Source: Brevibacillus choshinensis (GTDB lineage Bacteria; Bacillota; Bacilli; Brevibacillales; Brevibacillaceae). From it: a stretch of DNA of 64,000 nt. Position 1 is the stretch's first letter. Every line of letters begins with the position of its first letter. Below, one piece after another: positions 25,825 to 33,122 of this stretch. The notes beneath the pieces are model-generated. The model was not told the DNA's origin. It was given only the letters and a program-made list of their open reading frames with translations, and did no database searches. The translations under genes were made by a program, and so were the position numbers. The stretch lies in assembly GCF_016811915.1 (NCBI RefSeq), contig NZ_CP069127.1, forward strand, positions 5,404,501-5,468,500, written 5' to 3'.

Positions 25825-27673
25825 GCTGATACACCCTCCATTCCACTAGCATGGCGAGCAAAGCGATTGCCGCCAGCCATGTCATCAGCTCACGGCTCCC
25901 CGCAGCATTTGCCGCCGAGCTCTCTCCATCGCTTTCCTCTGCATCCGCTTTTGTCCCCATCCGAATCGTTTTCGGCGCAATATCGGACTGGCCTTCCTTC
26001 ATTTGCACAGCAAAAAACCTGCTCTTCTGTCCCGAATCCAGCCTCTCATCCACGCGGTATAGCCCGATGCGATCCGGCACCTCCAGCATCCAGCTGGTTC
26101 CACTAGACTGGATGGGCTGCTTTTGTCCGTCTGGGGCAGTCAGCACACGCTGGGTGGCTCCAGGAGTCAAAGGAATGGACAGCATTTCGCCAGGATGCGC
26201 CGGACCTATCGGTGCTGCTTGTGCGGGCGCGAGCCAAGCGACGACATTTTGCATAAAGATCGGAAAGGCCGGGCGCAGCGGCAAGTCGGAATCATGCAGA
26301 TCAAACCCGACAATGACGACTCGTCTGCCATCGATCGTACCCGCTCGCACCAAGTCCGTGGCTCCCGCTTGGACCAATGACTTCATGCCCGGCACCTCTC
26401 CCAGCAAAGCGGACTTGGCTACATGGACATCTCGCCAGTCTACATGGCGGAGCAAAGGGTCGTCTGCCGCAACGGCTTTTGGCTCTTGATCCAGCTCTCT
26501 CGTCCCTTCGAACGGAAGCCAGTCTGCAGCGCGGTCAGGAGCGATCAAAAGGACATTTCCTTTTGGCAACCGATCCGGAACGACGCCATCAAACACCCAC
26601 GCGTCGCGCGCTTCTCCTTTTTTCTCAGGCGGCTGCTGCATCGTCTCCACTTCCATGCTGCCCACCGTCTGCAGCGCTTGGTGCAAAAAACGATTCCCGG
26701 CAGGCGAGACGAGAGCTGCTCTGCCCACTCCTGTCGTGAAAGGCACGCTCCACGCCTCATTGTCACTGGCCAGTCCGTCCTGCTGCGGCTCGATCACTGC
26801 CCGATAGACGGGGGAGGCTGGCAATTGCCCCCACGTAATCGTGCATGTTGCACCCGCTTCGACGGTAAAGGTATCCGAATCGAGCAGCCTGTCGTTCTGG
26901 TCGTAGATCGTTACGGTTCCCGTGGACTGGCTGCTGCCGTGATTGTCGATACGGACGAGCCCTTCCACATCCTTTTTCCCTGTCTGAGTGACGAATGCGC
27001 CAATCGCCGAGTTTTCCCGGGTCCGTCCCATTTGCATGAAGCGAAAGCTGGCGGGATAAGCAGCTGCACCGAGCGAGGCGGAACGATCCTCCTCCCCATC
27101 CCCCATCCAGATCACGCCGCTTCCCGGTTCATTCGCAGCGATGGCACCTGCCAAGGAAAGGGCTGCCCCGATATCCGCACTGCCAAACGAAGGGGTGAGC
27201 TGCCCGAGCGCCGCGAGCAGCTGCTCCTGGTCTGCGCTTTTGGATACCCATACCTTCGGCTCCCTTCCCGCTTCCATCAAGGTCACGGTTTGCCCCCTCC
27301 CCAGCTTTTCGACCCATCCCGAAGCAGCCGCTACCGCTTGCTGCAGCCTCGTCTGCTCTCCTTCCCGGGTCTGCATGCTGCCTGCATTTTCGATGACCAG
27401 CACGGTATGATCGGTCGCGGGGCCATCGGTGGGTATGGCTGGCCGAAGCAGCGCCAGAATGAGCAGTACCGCTGCCAGCAGCTGCAAAAACAGCAGCAGA
27501 TTGCGCCTCAGCTTCTCCCACGGTCGCACCGCTTCCCAGTTTTGCAGAGTGCGCTGCCATAACAGTGTGCTCGGCACGATCCGATCCTCGACCTTTCGCT
27601 TGAGCAGATAGAGGACGACGATCGCCGGGATGATGAGTGCGAACCACATGTTGCCTAGTGCCATCCACTGCAT
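25814..27673 (-). CDS. BatA-like membrane protein with degenerate VWA domain
   Basis: 619 residues; GAGAGGAGAGG precedes ATG 27673. The N-terminus has the BatA/aerotolerance layout: MWFALIIPAIVVLYLLKRKV, a short loop, and LLLFLQLLAAVLLILALLRP, followed by a VWA-like domain. Its MIDAS reads VIENAGSMQT, with Glu-Asn replacing the first Asp-x-Ser, so metal binding is doubtful. The rest is Ig-like and GATase-like, ending in the helix ELMTWLAAIALLAMLVEW. It overlaps the next gene (23008-25824) by 11 bases. Works with that protein, DUF58 and MoxR, as in Bat operons. Confidence 0.82.
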   Translation of the reverse strand: MQWMALGNMWFALIIPAIVVLYLLKRKVEDRIVPSTLLWQRTLQNWEAVRPWEKLRRNLLLFLQLLAAVLLILALLRPAIPTDGPATDHTVLVIENAGSMQTREGEQTRLQQAVAAASGWVEKLGRGQTVTLMEAGREPKVWVSKSADQEQLLAALGQLTPSFGSADIGAALSLAGAIAANEPGSGVIWMGDGEEDRSASLGAAAYPASFRFMQMGRTRENSAIGAFVTQTGKKDVEGLVRIDNHGSSQSTGTVTIYDQNDRLLDSDTFTVEAGATCTITWGQLPASPVYRAVIEPQQDGLASDNEAWSVPFTTGVGRAALVSPAGNRFLHQALQTVGSMEVETMQQPPEKKGEARDAWVFDGVVPDRLPKGNVLLIAPDRAADWLPFEGTRELDQEPKAVAADDPLLRHVDWRDVHVAKSALLGEVPGMKSLVQAGATDLVRAGTIDGRRVVIVGFDLHDSDLPLRPAFPIFMQNVVAWLAPAQAAPIGPAHPGEMLSIPLTPGATQRVLTAPDGQKQPIQSSGTSWMLEVPDRIGLYRVDERLDSGQKSRFFAVQMKEGQSDIAPKTIRMGTKADAEESDGESSAANAAGSRELMTWLAAIALLAMLVEWRVYQRGY

Positions 27674-27690
27674 GGTGTTTCCTCTCCTCT

Positions 27691-28572
27691 CTAACGAATG
27701 ATTCCGGCCTTGCGGAAGACTTGAAAGACGATCGATTCCACCGATTGCTCCGCCGCAACTTCCAGAAAGGATATTCCCCGTCCGTAGGCAAAGGCTGACA
27801 GCTCCTGCTGATATTCCCGCACACTCTTGCGGTACTCTTCCAGCAGAACGCTGGTCAAAGAAACCTCTTTGGCTTGCTGCGTCTCCGAGTCAATCAGGCG
27901 AAGCTCCCCCTGATAGGCAGGCTCAAGCTCATCTCCCGACAGCACCTGCACCATGATGACGTCTTGTCTGGCTGCTTGCAGGAAGGCGATGCCTTTCTCG
28001 TAACCGGTCTCAAACAAAAAGTCGGACAGCACGATGGAAATGCCCGCCTTGCCGCTGACGGCACCCAAAGATCGCAGAGCCTGATTCAGATCGCCTGCCC
28101 CGCCGGGAGTTAGGCCAGCCAAAAACGTCAAGAGACGAGGAGCCTGGCTTTTCCCTTGCAGTCCTCGCACCGACGATACCAGCTGTTTGTCAAAGGCGAA
28201 CACCGAAACGTGATCCAAATGACAGAGAGAAAGGTAGCCGAACGCTGCCGCCAATTGGACAGCGCGCTCCATTTTCCCTGACTGCCCGTGGCTCATCGAC
28301 AGGCTGCAGTCAATGTACAGATTCACATGCAGCTGCGTCTCGTCCAGATACTTTTTCAGAAAGAGCTTGCCCGAGCGTGCGTACGCGTTCCAATCCAACT
28401 GGCGCAGATCGTCTCCCGGCACGTATGACTGATAATCGGCAAACTCCATGGAGCTGCCCAGCTGCTTGGCCCGGCGAAGCCCCGCCTGGCTCCCAGCTGC
28501 TGCCCGCTTGCTCGCCAGCTGAAGCCGCTCCAGCCTCGCGAGCCACTCCGGATCCAGCAAGTGGCCGCTCAT
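27691..28572 (-). CDS. DUF58 domain protein
   Basis: 293 residues. Contains the DUF58 signature RRAKQLGSSMEFADYQSYVP with PGDDLRQLDWNAYARSGKLF (about residues 35-75), then LHVNLYIDCSLSMSHGQSGK, a VWA-like MIDAS (DCSLS), and LVSSVRGLQGKSQAPRLLTF. DUF58 proteins are partners of MoxR ATPases. Soluble, cytoplasmic. Its ATG overlaps the moxR stop by 4 bases (ATGA), so they are co-translated. Position between MoxR and the VWA proteins is the standard order of this class of operon. Confidence 0.9.
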   Translation of the reverse strand: MSGHLLDPEWLARLERLQLASKRAAAGSQAGLRRAKQLGSSMEFADYQSYVPGDDLRQLDWNAYARSGKLFLKKYLDETQLHVNLYIDCSLSMSHGQSGKMERAVQLAAAFGYLSLCHLDHVSVFAFDKQLVSSVRGLQGKSQAPRLLTFLAGLTPGGAGDLNQALRSLGAVSGKAGISIVLSDFLFETGYEKGIAFLQAARQDVIMVQVLSGDELEPAYQGELRLIDSETQQAKEVSLTSVLLEEYRKSVREYQQELSAFAYGRGISFLEVAAEQSVESIVFQVFRKAGIIR

Positions 28573-29552
28573 ACCCGGTGCTTCTCCATTCCGTCCAAAA
28601 TGTCGCGTACGATCTGATCGGGACGGATCCCATTGGCCTCGCCCTCGAAATTGAGGAAGATCCGATGGCGGAGCGCTGGCAGAGCCACTGCCGCTACATC
28701 CTCATACGCCAGATTGTAGCGGCCCGAAAGCAGCGCCCGTACTTTTGCCAAAGACACCATGGCTTGAACCCCCCGAGGACCTGCCCCGTTGCGCACATAC
28801 TGATTGACGGACGCTACCGATCGCTCTCCTGGATGGGTCGCGAGCAGCAGCTTTACCGCGTAATCCAGTACAGGGTCAGCCACCAAAACTTCCCGAGCCG
28901 CCTGCTGGATTTCTGCAATCTGATCGGCTGATGCCACCTTCTCGACCTGGACAGCATGTCCGGTCGTCGTCTGACGCACTATCTCCTTCAGCTCTTCCTC
29001 AGTCGGGTACGGAACATCGATTTTCAGCAAAAAGCGATCCATTTGCGCCTCTGGCAATGGATAGGTTCCTTCCTGCTCCAGAGGATTTTGTGTCGCCAGA
29101 ACGAAAAACGGGTCTGGCAGGGAACGGGTCACGCCCCCGGCTGAAACGGTCCGCTCCTGCATCGCCTCCAGCAAGGCACTCTGTGTCTTTGGCGTCGCCC
29201 GGTTGATCTCGTCAGCCAAGACCACGTGGGCAAAAATCGGCCCCGCTTGAAAGCTGAACGCCTGCTGTCCACTCTCGTCCGCGCGCAGGATATTCGTCCC
29301 GGTAATATCCGTCGGCATCAAGTCCGGTGTAAATTGGATGCGTTGAAAAGAAAGCTCAAAGGCTTGAGACAGCGTACGAACCAAAAGCGTTTTCCCCAAA
29401 CCGGGCACGCCTTCCAAAAGCGCATGTCCTCCAGCAAAGACCGCCCAGAGCAGCTGCTCGACGACGTCTTTTTGTCCCACTAGTACTTTTCCGATTTCCT
29501 GTCTGACGAGTTCTACCCGTTGCAGACATTCCTCCAACGTTTGCTGCGCCAT
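28569..29552 (-). CDS. MoxR-family AAA+ ATPase
   Basis: 327 residues from ATG 29552 (GGGGAG 7 bases upstream; the longer frame of 400 residues is unsupported). AAA_3/MoxR features: Walker A LLEGVPGLGKTLLV (residues 45-58), Walker B HVVLADEINRA, sensor 1 FVLATQNPLEQEGTYPLPEA, arginine finger region MDRFLLKI, and a lid domain at the C-terminus. MoxR proteins act as chaperone-like ATPases assembling metal-containing or membrane complexes together with VWA proteins; here its substrate is likely one of the VWA proteins encoded downstream. Confidence 0.93.
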   Translation of the reverse strand: MAQQTLEECLQRVELVRQEIGKVLVGQKDVVEQLLWAVFAGGHALLEGVPGLGKTLLVRTLSQAFELSFQRIQFTPDLMPTDITGTNILRADESGQQAFSFQAGPIFAHVVLADEINRATPKTQSALLEAMQERTVSAGGVTRSLPDPFFVLATQNPLEQEGTYPLPEAQMDRFLLKIDVPYPTEEELKEIVRQTTTGHAVQVEKVASADQIAEIQQAAREVLVADPVLDYAVKLLLATHPGERSVASVNQYVRNGAGPRGVQAMVSLAKVRALLSGRYNLAYEDVAAVALPALRHRIFLNFEGEANGIRPDQIVRDILDGMEKHRV

Positions 29553-29586
29553 CGCTCGCTCCCCCTTTTCTTTTGAATCTGTCTCG

Positions 29587-31305
29587 TTACGGTTCGATAT
29601 TGCTGAAATACTGCTTGACGACCTCTTGATAGTCGTCGGGAATGTTCCCCTTTTCCATGCTCTCACGGGCGAATTGTTCGTATTGCCCGTAGACTTCCTC
29701 GTAAGGCAGCGTACCTCCTGTAGACACCTGCGCGCTTCCGCTCTGGCGCGTCTCCGAAGAACCTGCTCCAAGCGGCCCTCCTACCGTATCTGATGGACCG
29801 TTGTCCCCGCCCATTCTCGCAGACGGTATGGTGACGAGCTCGTGTGATCCAGTCCCCAGACCTGCGCCGCTCCCTTTTCCACTTCCAGAACCCGAGCCTG
29901 AGCCAGTACCGGAACCGTTTCCTGAACCGGAACCGTTTCCTGAACCGGAACCGTTTCCTGATCCTGAGCCGTTTCCCTGCCCTGAAGCCCCATTGCCGTT
30001 TCCCGGCTGATTCGCAGTCCCTGAACCGGAATTTCCGTTCGAGGCTGTTCCCGATGACGGTGTGGTGGCTCCATTTCCGGCTGTCGTTCCAGAAGCCGGC
30101 ACCGTCTGACCCGTTCCTGCTGTCCCTGCCCCTGATGCCCCCGCGCTGGCCAATGTCATCTGGGACTGCTGCAAGGAAGCGGCTGCAGCCGTGGCTGCCA
30201 GAGCGGCTTGACCTGCCTGCTGGGCACCTGCCAGCCCCTGCATGAGCCCCGCGTCCAGAGCCGTCATCGCTTGCGCCACTTGACCTTGAGTCAGCTGCTG
30301 TGCGGCTTGCGACAATTGTCCGGCGATTTGCTCCAGTTCTTTGGACGAAGCGCTCTGGGCATCCTTTTGCAGCTGTTCAGCCGCTTTTTCCAGCTCCTTG
30401 GCGATAGCATCACGCTCGCTCTGGGAAAGCTTTTCGAACTGCTTGGCGGCCTCTCGCAGCGCTGCCTCCAGCTCCTTCACCTGCCCGGATTTCATCGCGT
30501 CTGCCAGTGCACGTGTACCTTGCTGATTCGCCAAATGCTGCTGCAGCTTCGATATAGCTGCTTGTTTTTTCTGCTCGGTTTCCTTCCATTTCTCCAGCTG
30601 CTTTTCTGCGGCGCGCAGCGCATTCAGACGTTCTGCCGGGTCTTTCGCACTCGCCATCGCCTTTTTTGCCTGCTCCAGCAATTCCTCCAGCTGCTTTTTC
30701 TGAGCATCGTTCATCGCAGGATTTTTTTTCGCTTCCTCTTTCGCCGCATCGATCTCTTTCTTTGCTTCTGCGATCGCCTTTTTCTCCTCTGCCATTTGCG
30801 CCAGCCGTGCATCCTGAGGATTCGGCCAGAGCAAGAGGACGGCGCTCACTGCCAGCAATCCTGCGCACAGGTACAGCTTCTTTTGCACACCCTTCCATAC
30901 ATAGACGCTCTCTACAGCTTGCGGCATGATGCGTCGCAGATTACGCAGGGCATCCTCGCGCTGCATTGCGGCGATCTTCGAGACGTTGCCCCGATTTTCC
31001 CACGCTGTCACCACACGCTGCGCCAAGCCGTTTGCATCCGCGATCCTCGCGCTGTCCAACAGAGTAGGCTTTTTGCGAAAAGCGCTCAGCGAACCGGCGA
31101 GGACGGCAGCTGCGATCATCGCCACGGCGATCCACAGGTAATGCGGAATCGGCCAAAGACGGGCAACGAGGAGAAGCAAAGCGCTTCCCCCCGCTCCCCA
31201 CAAGCTGTATGCGGCCAGCTCCCGCACCCAGCTTTGCCTGTCCAGTCTCCTGCGGATCGGCTCCAACAGCCCTTGCAGCTCGTCGTTTGATCTCGCTGTA
31301 AACAT
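29587..31305 (-). CDS. Membrane coiled-coil protein with Gly/Ser/Asn-rich region
   Basis: 572 residues. Two N-terminal membrane helices (YSLWGAGGSALLLLVARLW and YLWIAVAMIAAAVLAGSL), a further helix near residue 120 (LYLCAGLLAVSAVLLLWP), then a long Ala/Lys/Glu/Gln-rich coiled coil (about residues 145-360), a Gly/Ser/Asn-rich segment with repeated GNGSGS units (about 410-475), and a C-terminal YEEVYGQYEQFARESMEKG. Resembles DUF4175-like partners of bacterial MoxR/VWA clusters. Role unknown; probably a surface-exposed stalk. Confidence 0.8.
   Translation of the reverse strand: MFTARSNDELQGLLEPIRRRLDRQSWVRELAAYSLWGAGGSALLLLVARLWPIPHYLWIAVAMIAAAVLAGSLSAFRKKPTLLDSARIADANGLAQRVVTAWENRGNVSKIAAMQREDALRNLRRIMPQAVESVYVWKGVQKKLYLCAGLLAVSAVLLLWPNPQDARLAQMAEEKKAIAEAKKEIDAAKEEAKKNPAMNDAQKKQLEELLEQAKKAMASAKDPAERLNALRAAEKQLEKWKETEQKKQAAISKLQQHLANQQGTRALADAMKSGQVKELEAALREAAKQFEKLSQSERDAIAKELEKAAEQLQKDAQSASSKELEQIAGQLSQAAQQLTQGQVAQAMTALDAGLMQGLAGAQQAGQAALAATAAAASLQQSQMTLASAGASGAGTAGTGQTVPASGTTAGNGATTPSSGTASNGNSGSGTANQPGNGNGASGQGNGSGSGNGSGSGNGSGSGNGSGTGSGSGSGSGKGSGAGLGTGSHELVTIPSARMGGDNGPSDTVGGPLGAGSSETRQSGSAQVSTGGTLPYEEVYGQYEQFARESMEKGNIPDDYQEVVKQYFSNIEP
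29908..29961. repeat. 18-base tandem repeat in the Gly/Ser/Asn region
   Basis: Three near-identical 18-base units CCGGAACCGTTTCCTGAA at 29908-29925, 29926-29943 and 29944-29961 (last base changed), in frame within the coiled-coil gene, encode the GNGSGS repeats on the minus strand. The length can change by slippage without shifting the frame. Confidence 0.85.
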
Positions 31306-31308
31306 GTC

Positions 31309-32199
31309 TTATTGCTCCTGTGCTGCCTTGCGCATGCGCGGCCGCACCGGCTGAATCCAGTAGATCGCGAGGAGCAGGCAGGCCACGGTGACCAAAGCAA
31401 AGAACAGGCAGTAGTACCAGAACGGATCTATGTTCACCAGCACGCTGGCAGGATTGCCTCTACGGTGCAAATCCTGTACGGGGCCTTCATCGAAAATGTT
31501 CAGCATCGCAAAGAGCGGATTGATGCTATGCAAGAGATCCGGCCATACGGGCATCGGACCGGGCTGATAGTTCAGTTTCCTGCGCTGGTAACGGATCAAT
31601 TCCTTGATGATCTCCGCCGCAACACTGGAGCCGATCGAGTACCCAAAGACGACTGCATAGCTGATGACTGTCGCGATCCCCGTCCGTTTGATCAGGGTGG
31701 AAAGCAGGACGCCGATGCTCCCGATTCCAAACATCGTCATCAAGTAAAAACCGAATACCTGAATCAGCTGTACAGGTGATATACCTCCGTACAGAAAGAC
31801 GATTGCGTACAAAGGCACCGTCGCAAATACGAGAAAGGTCATGAAGCTGAGCGAAGCCAGCCACTTGCCTACAATCAAGCGTGTGGCGCTGATGTTGGTC
31901 GTGAGCAAAATACTGAGCGTCTGCCGCTCCCGCTCACCTGAAATGACTCCTGCCGTAAGTCCCGGGACGACAAAGCAGATCATGCCGAGCTGCAGGATGG
32001 ACAGCATCATGAATAGCTCACGCGTCTGGTTTGGATTGTAGTAGCTCCCGCCGTTCGTCTGCAAAAAGATATAGAGAAGCGTAATTCCGCCCAGCACCAG
32101 CAAGTAGAGGAAGATAATCCACGGCGAACGCTGCGTCCGCATGCGCATCTTCCATTCGTTGAACAAGACCGGGTTGCGCAATCGTCTCAAGACGTTCAT
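31309..32199 (-). CDS. ABC-2 type transporter permease
   Basis: 296 residues with six hydrophobic segments and no ATPase motifs. An N-terminal RNPVLFNEWKMRMRTQRSPW cytoplasmic helix is followed by IIFLYLLVLGGITLLYIFLQ, MICFVVPGLTAGVISGERER (the SGERE motif of ABC-2/YhaP-type permeases) and MTMFGIGSIGVLLSTLIKRT. The start overlaps the ATPase stop by 4 bases (ATGA), so permease and ATPase are stoichiometric partners. The substrate is unknown; context suggests a cell-envelope function. Confidence 0.88.
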   Translation of the reverse strand: MNVLRRLRNPVLFNEWKMRMRTQRSPWIIFLYLLVLGGITLLYIFLQTNGGSYYNPNQTRELFMMLSILQLGMICFVVPGLTAGVISGERERQTLSILLTTNISATRLIVGKWLASLSFMTFLVFATVPLYAIVFLYGGISPVQLIQVFGFYLMTMFGIGSIGVLLSTLIKRTGIATVISYAVVFGYSIGSSVAAEIIKELIRYQRRKLNYQPGPMPVWPDLLHSINPLFAMLNIFDEGPVQDLHRRGNPASVLVNIDPFWYYCLFFALVTVACLLLAIYWIQPVRPRMRKAAQEQ

Positions 32200-33122
32200 G
32201 AGCCCACCCCCTTGGTAATTTCCAAAAAGATTTCTTCCAGATTGCCTTCCGCCTCATTGAAAGCAGCCACTGGAAAGCCCGCTGTCGTGAGGTCTTGCAG
32301 GAGCTGCACCTGCTGCGCGTCATCCCCTGCGAAGCCTGCCACGATCCAGTTTCCTTCACGAGTCACACCCGAGACGACGGGCATTTCACGCAAACGGGTC
32401 ATCGCTTCCTCGATCCGCCCTGTCAAGCGAATCCGCAGCACGCGCTTTTCCTGCATTTTCGCGTAGATCTCATCGACGCGACCGAACGCAACAAGATTGC
32501 CCTCTTCTATGATTCCGATGACGTCGCACATTTCCGCCAGCTCCGGCAGGATGTGCGAGCTGATAATAATCGTCTTGCCCATATCGCGCAGCTCTTTTAA
32601 AATCTCCCGTAGCTCGATGCGCGCACGCGGGTCCAAGCCCGATGCCGGTTCATCCAGGATCAAGACTTCCGGATTGTGCACCAGGGAACGAGCGAGGCCC
32701 AGCCGTTGCTTCATTCCTCGTGAAAGAGAATCTACATAGGCATCGCGCTTGTGGCTCAGATTCACCAGCTCCAGCAGCTGCGGAATGATTTGCTTGCGCT
32801 CGGACAACGGAATATCGTAATTGGCCCCGTAAAAATCGAGGTATTCCTCCGCTGTCAGATTGTCGTAGACACCGAAGAAGTCCGGCATGTAGCCGATCAG
32901 CTTTCGCACTTCCTTGGGATGCTTCGTCACTTCGTAGCCACCCACGTACGCCTTCCCGCTCGTCGGCTCGAGCAAGGTCGCCAGGATCGACATGGTCGTG
33001 GATTTTCCTGCGCCATTGGGGCCGACGAAGCCAAATACCGTCCCTTTTTCAATCTCTAGGCTGAGCCCTTTCAATGCCTGCATTTTCCCGTATTGTTTTC
33101 GCAAGTTTTGAATCTGGATCAC
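32196..33122 (-). CDS. ABC transporter ATP-binding protein
   Basis: 308 residues from GTG 33122, overlapping the upstream stop by 4 bases (GTGA). Walker A GPNGAGKSTT (residues 34-43), Q-loop IGYMPDFFGVY, signature LSRGMKQR, Walker B VLILDEPASGLDP and the H-loop SSHIL are all intact. The C-terminal extension carries an additional LRIRLTGRIEEAMTRLREMP domain typical of the ABC-2 drug/lipid exporter ATPases of the CcmA/NatA type. Together with the permease it forms an exporter that is part of this operon. Confidence 0.93.
   Translation of the reverse strand: MIQIQNLRKQYGKMQALKGLSLEIEKGTVFGFVGPNGAGKSTTMSILATLLEPTSGKAYVGGYEVTKHPKEVRKLIGYMPDFFGVYDNLTAEEYLDFYGANYDIPLSERKQIIPQLLELVNLSHKRDAYVDSLSRGMKQRLGLARSLVHNPEVLILDEPASGLDPRARIELREILKELRDMGKTIIISSHILPELAEMCDVIGIIEEGNLVAFGRVDEIYAKMQEKRVLRIRLTGRIEEAMTRLREMPVVSGVTREGNWIVAGFAGDDAQQVQLLQDLTTAGFPVAAFNEAEGNLEEIFLEITKGVGS

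Noticed and set aside
29908..29961. Short tandem repeat as possible CRISPR
   Set aside because: No spacers between units; the repeat encodes protein residues in frame.
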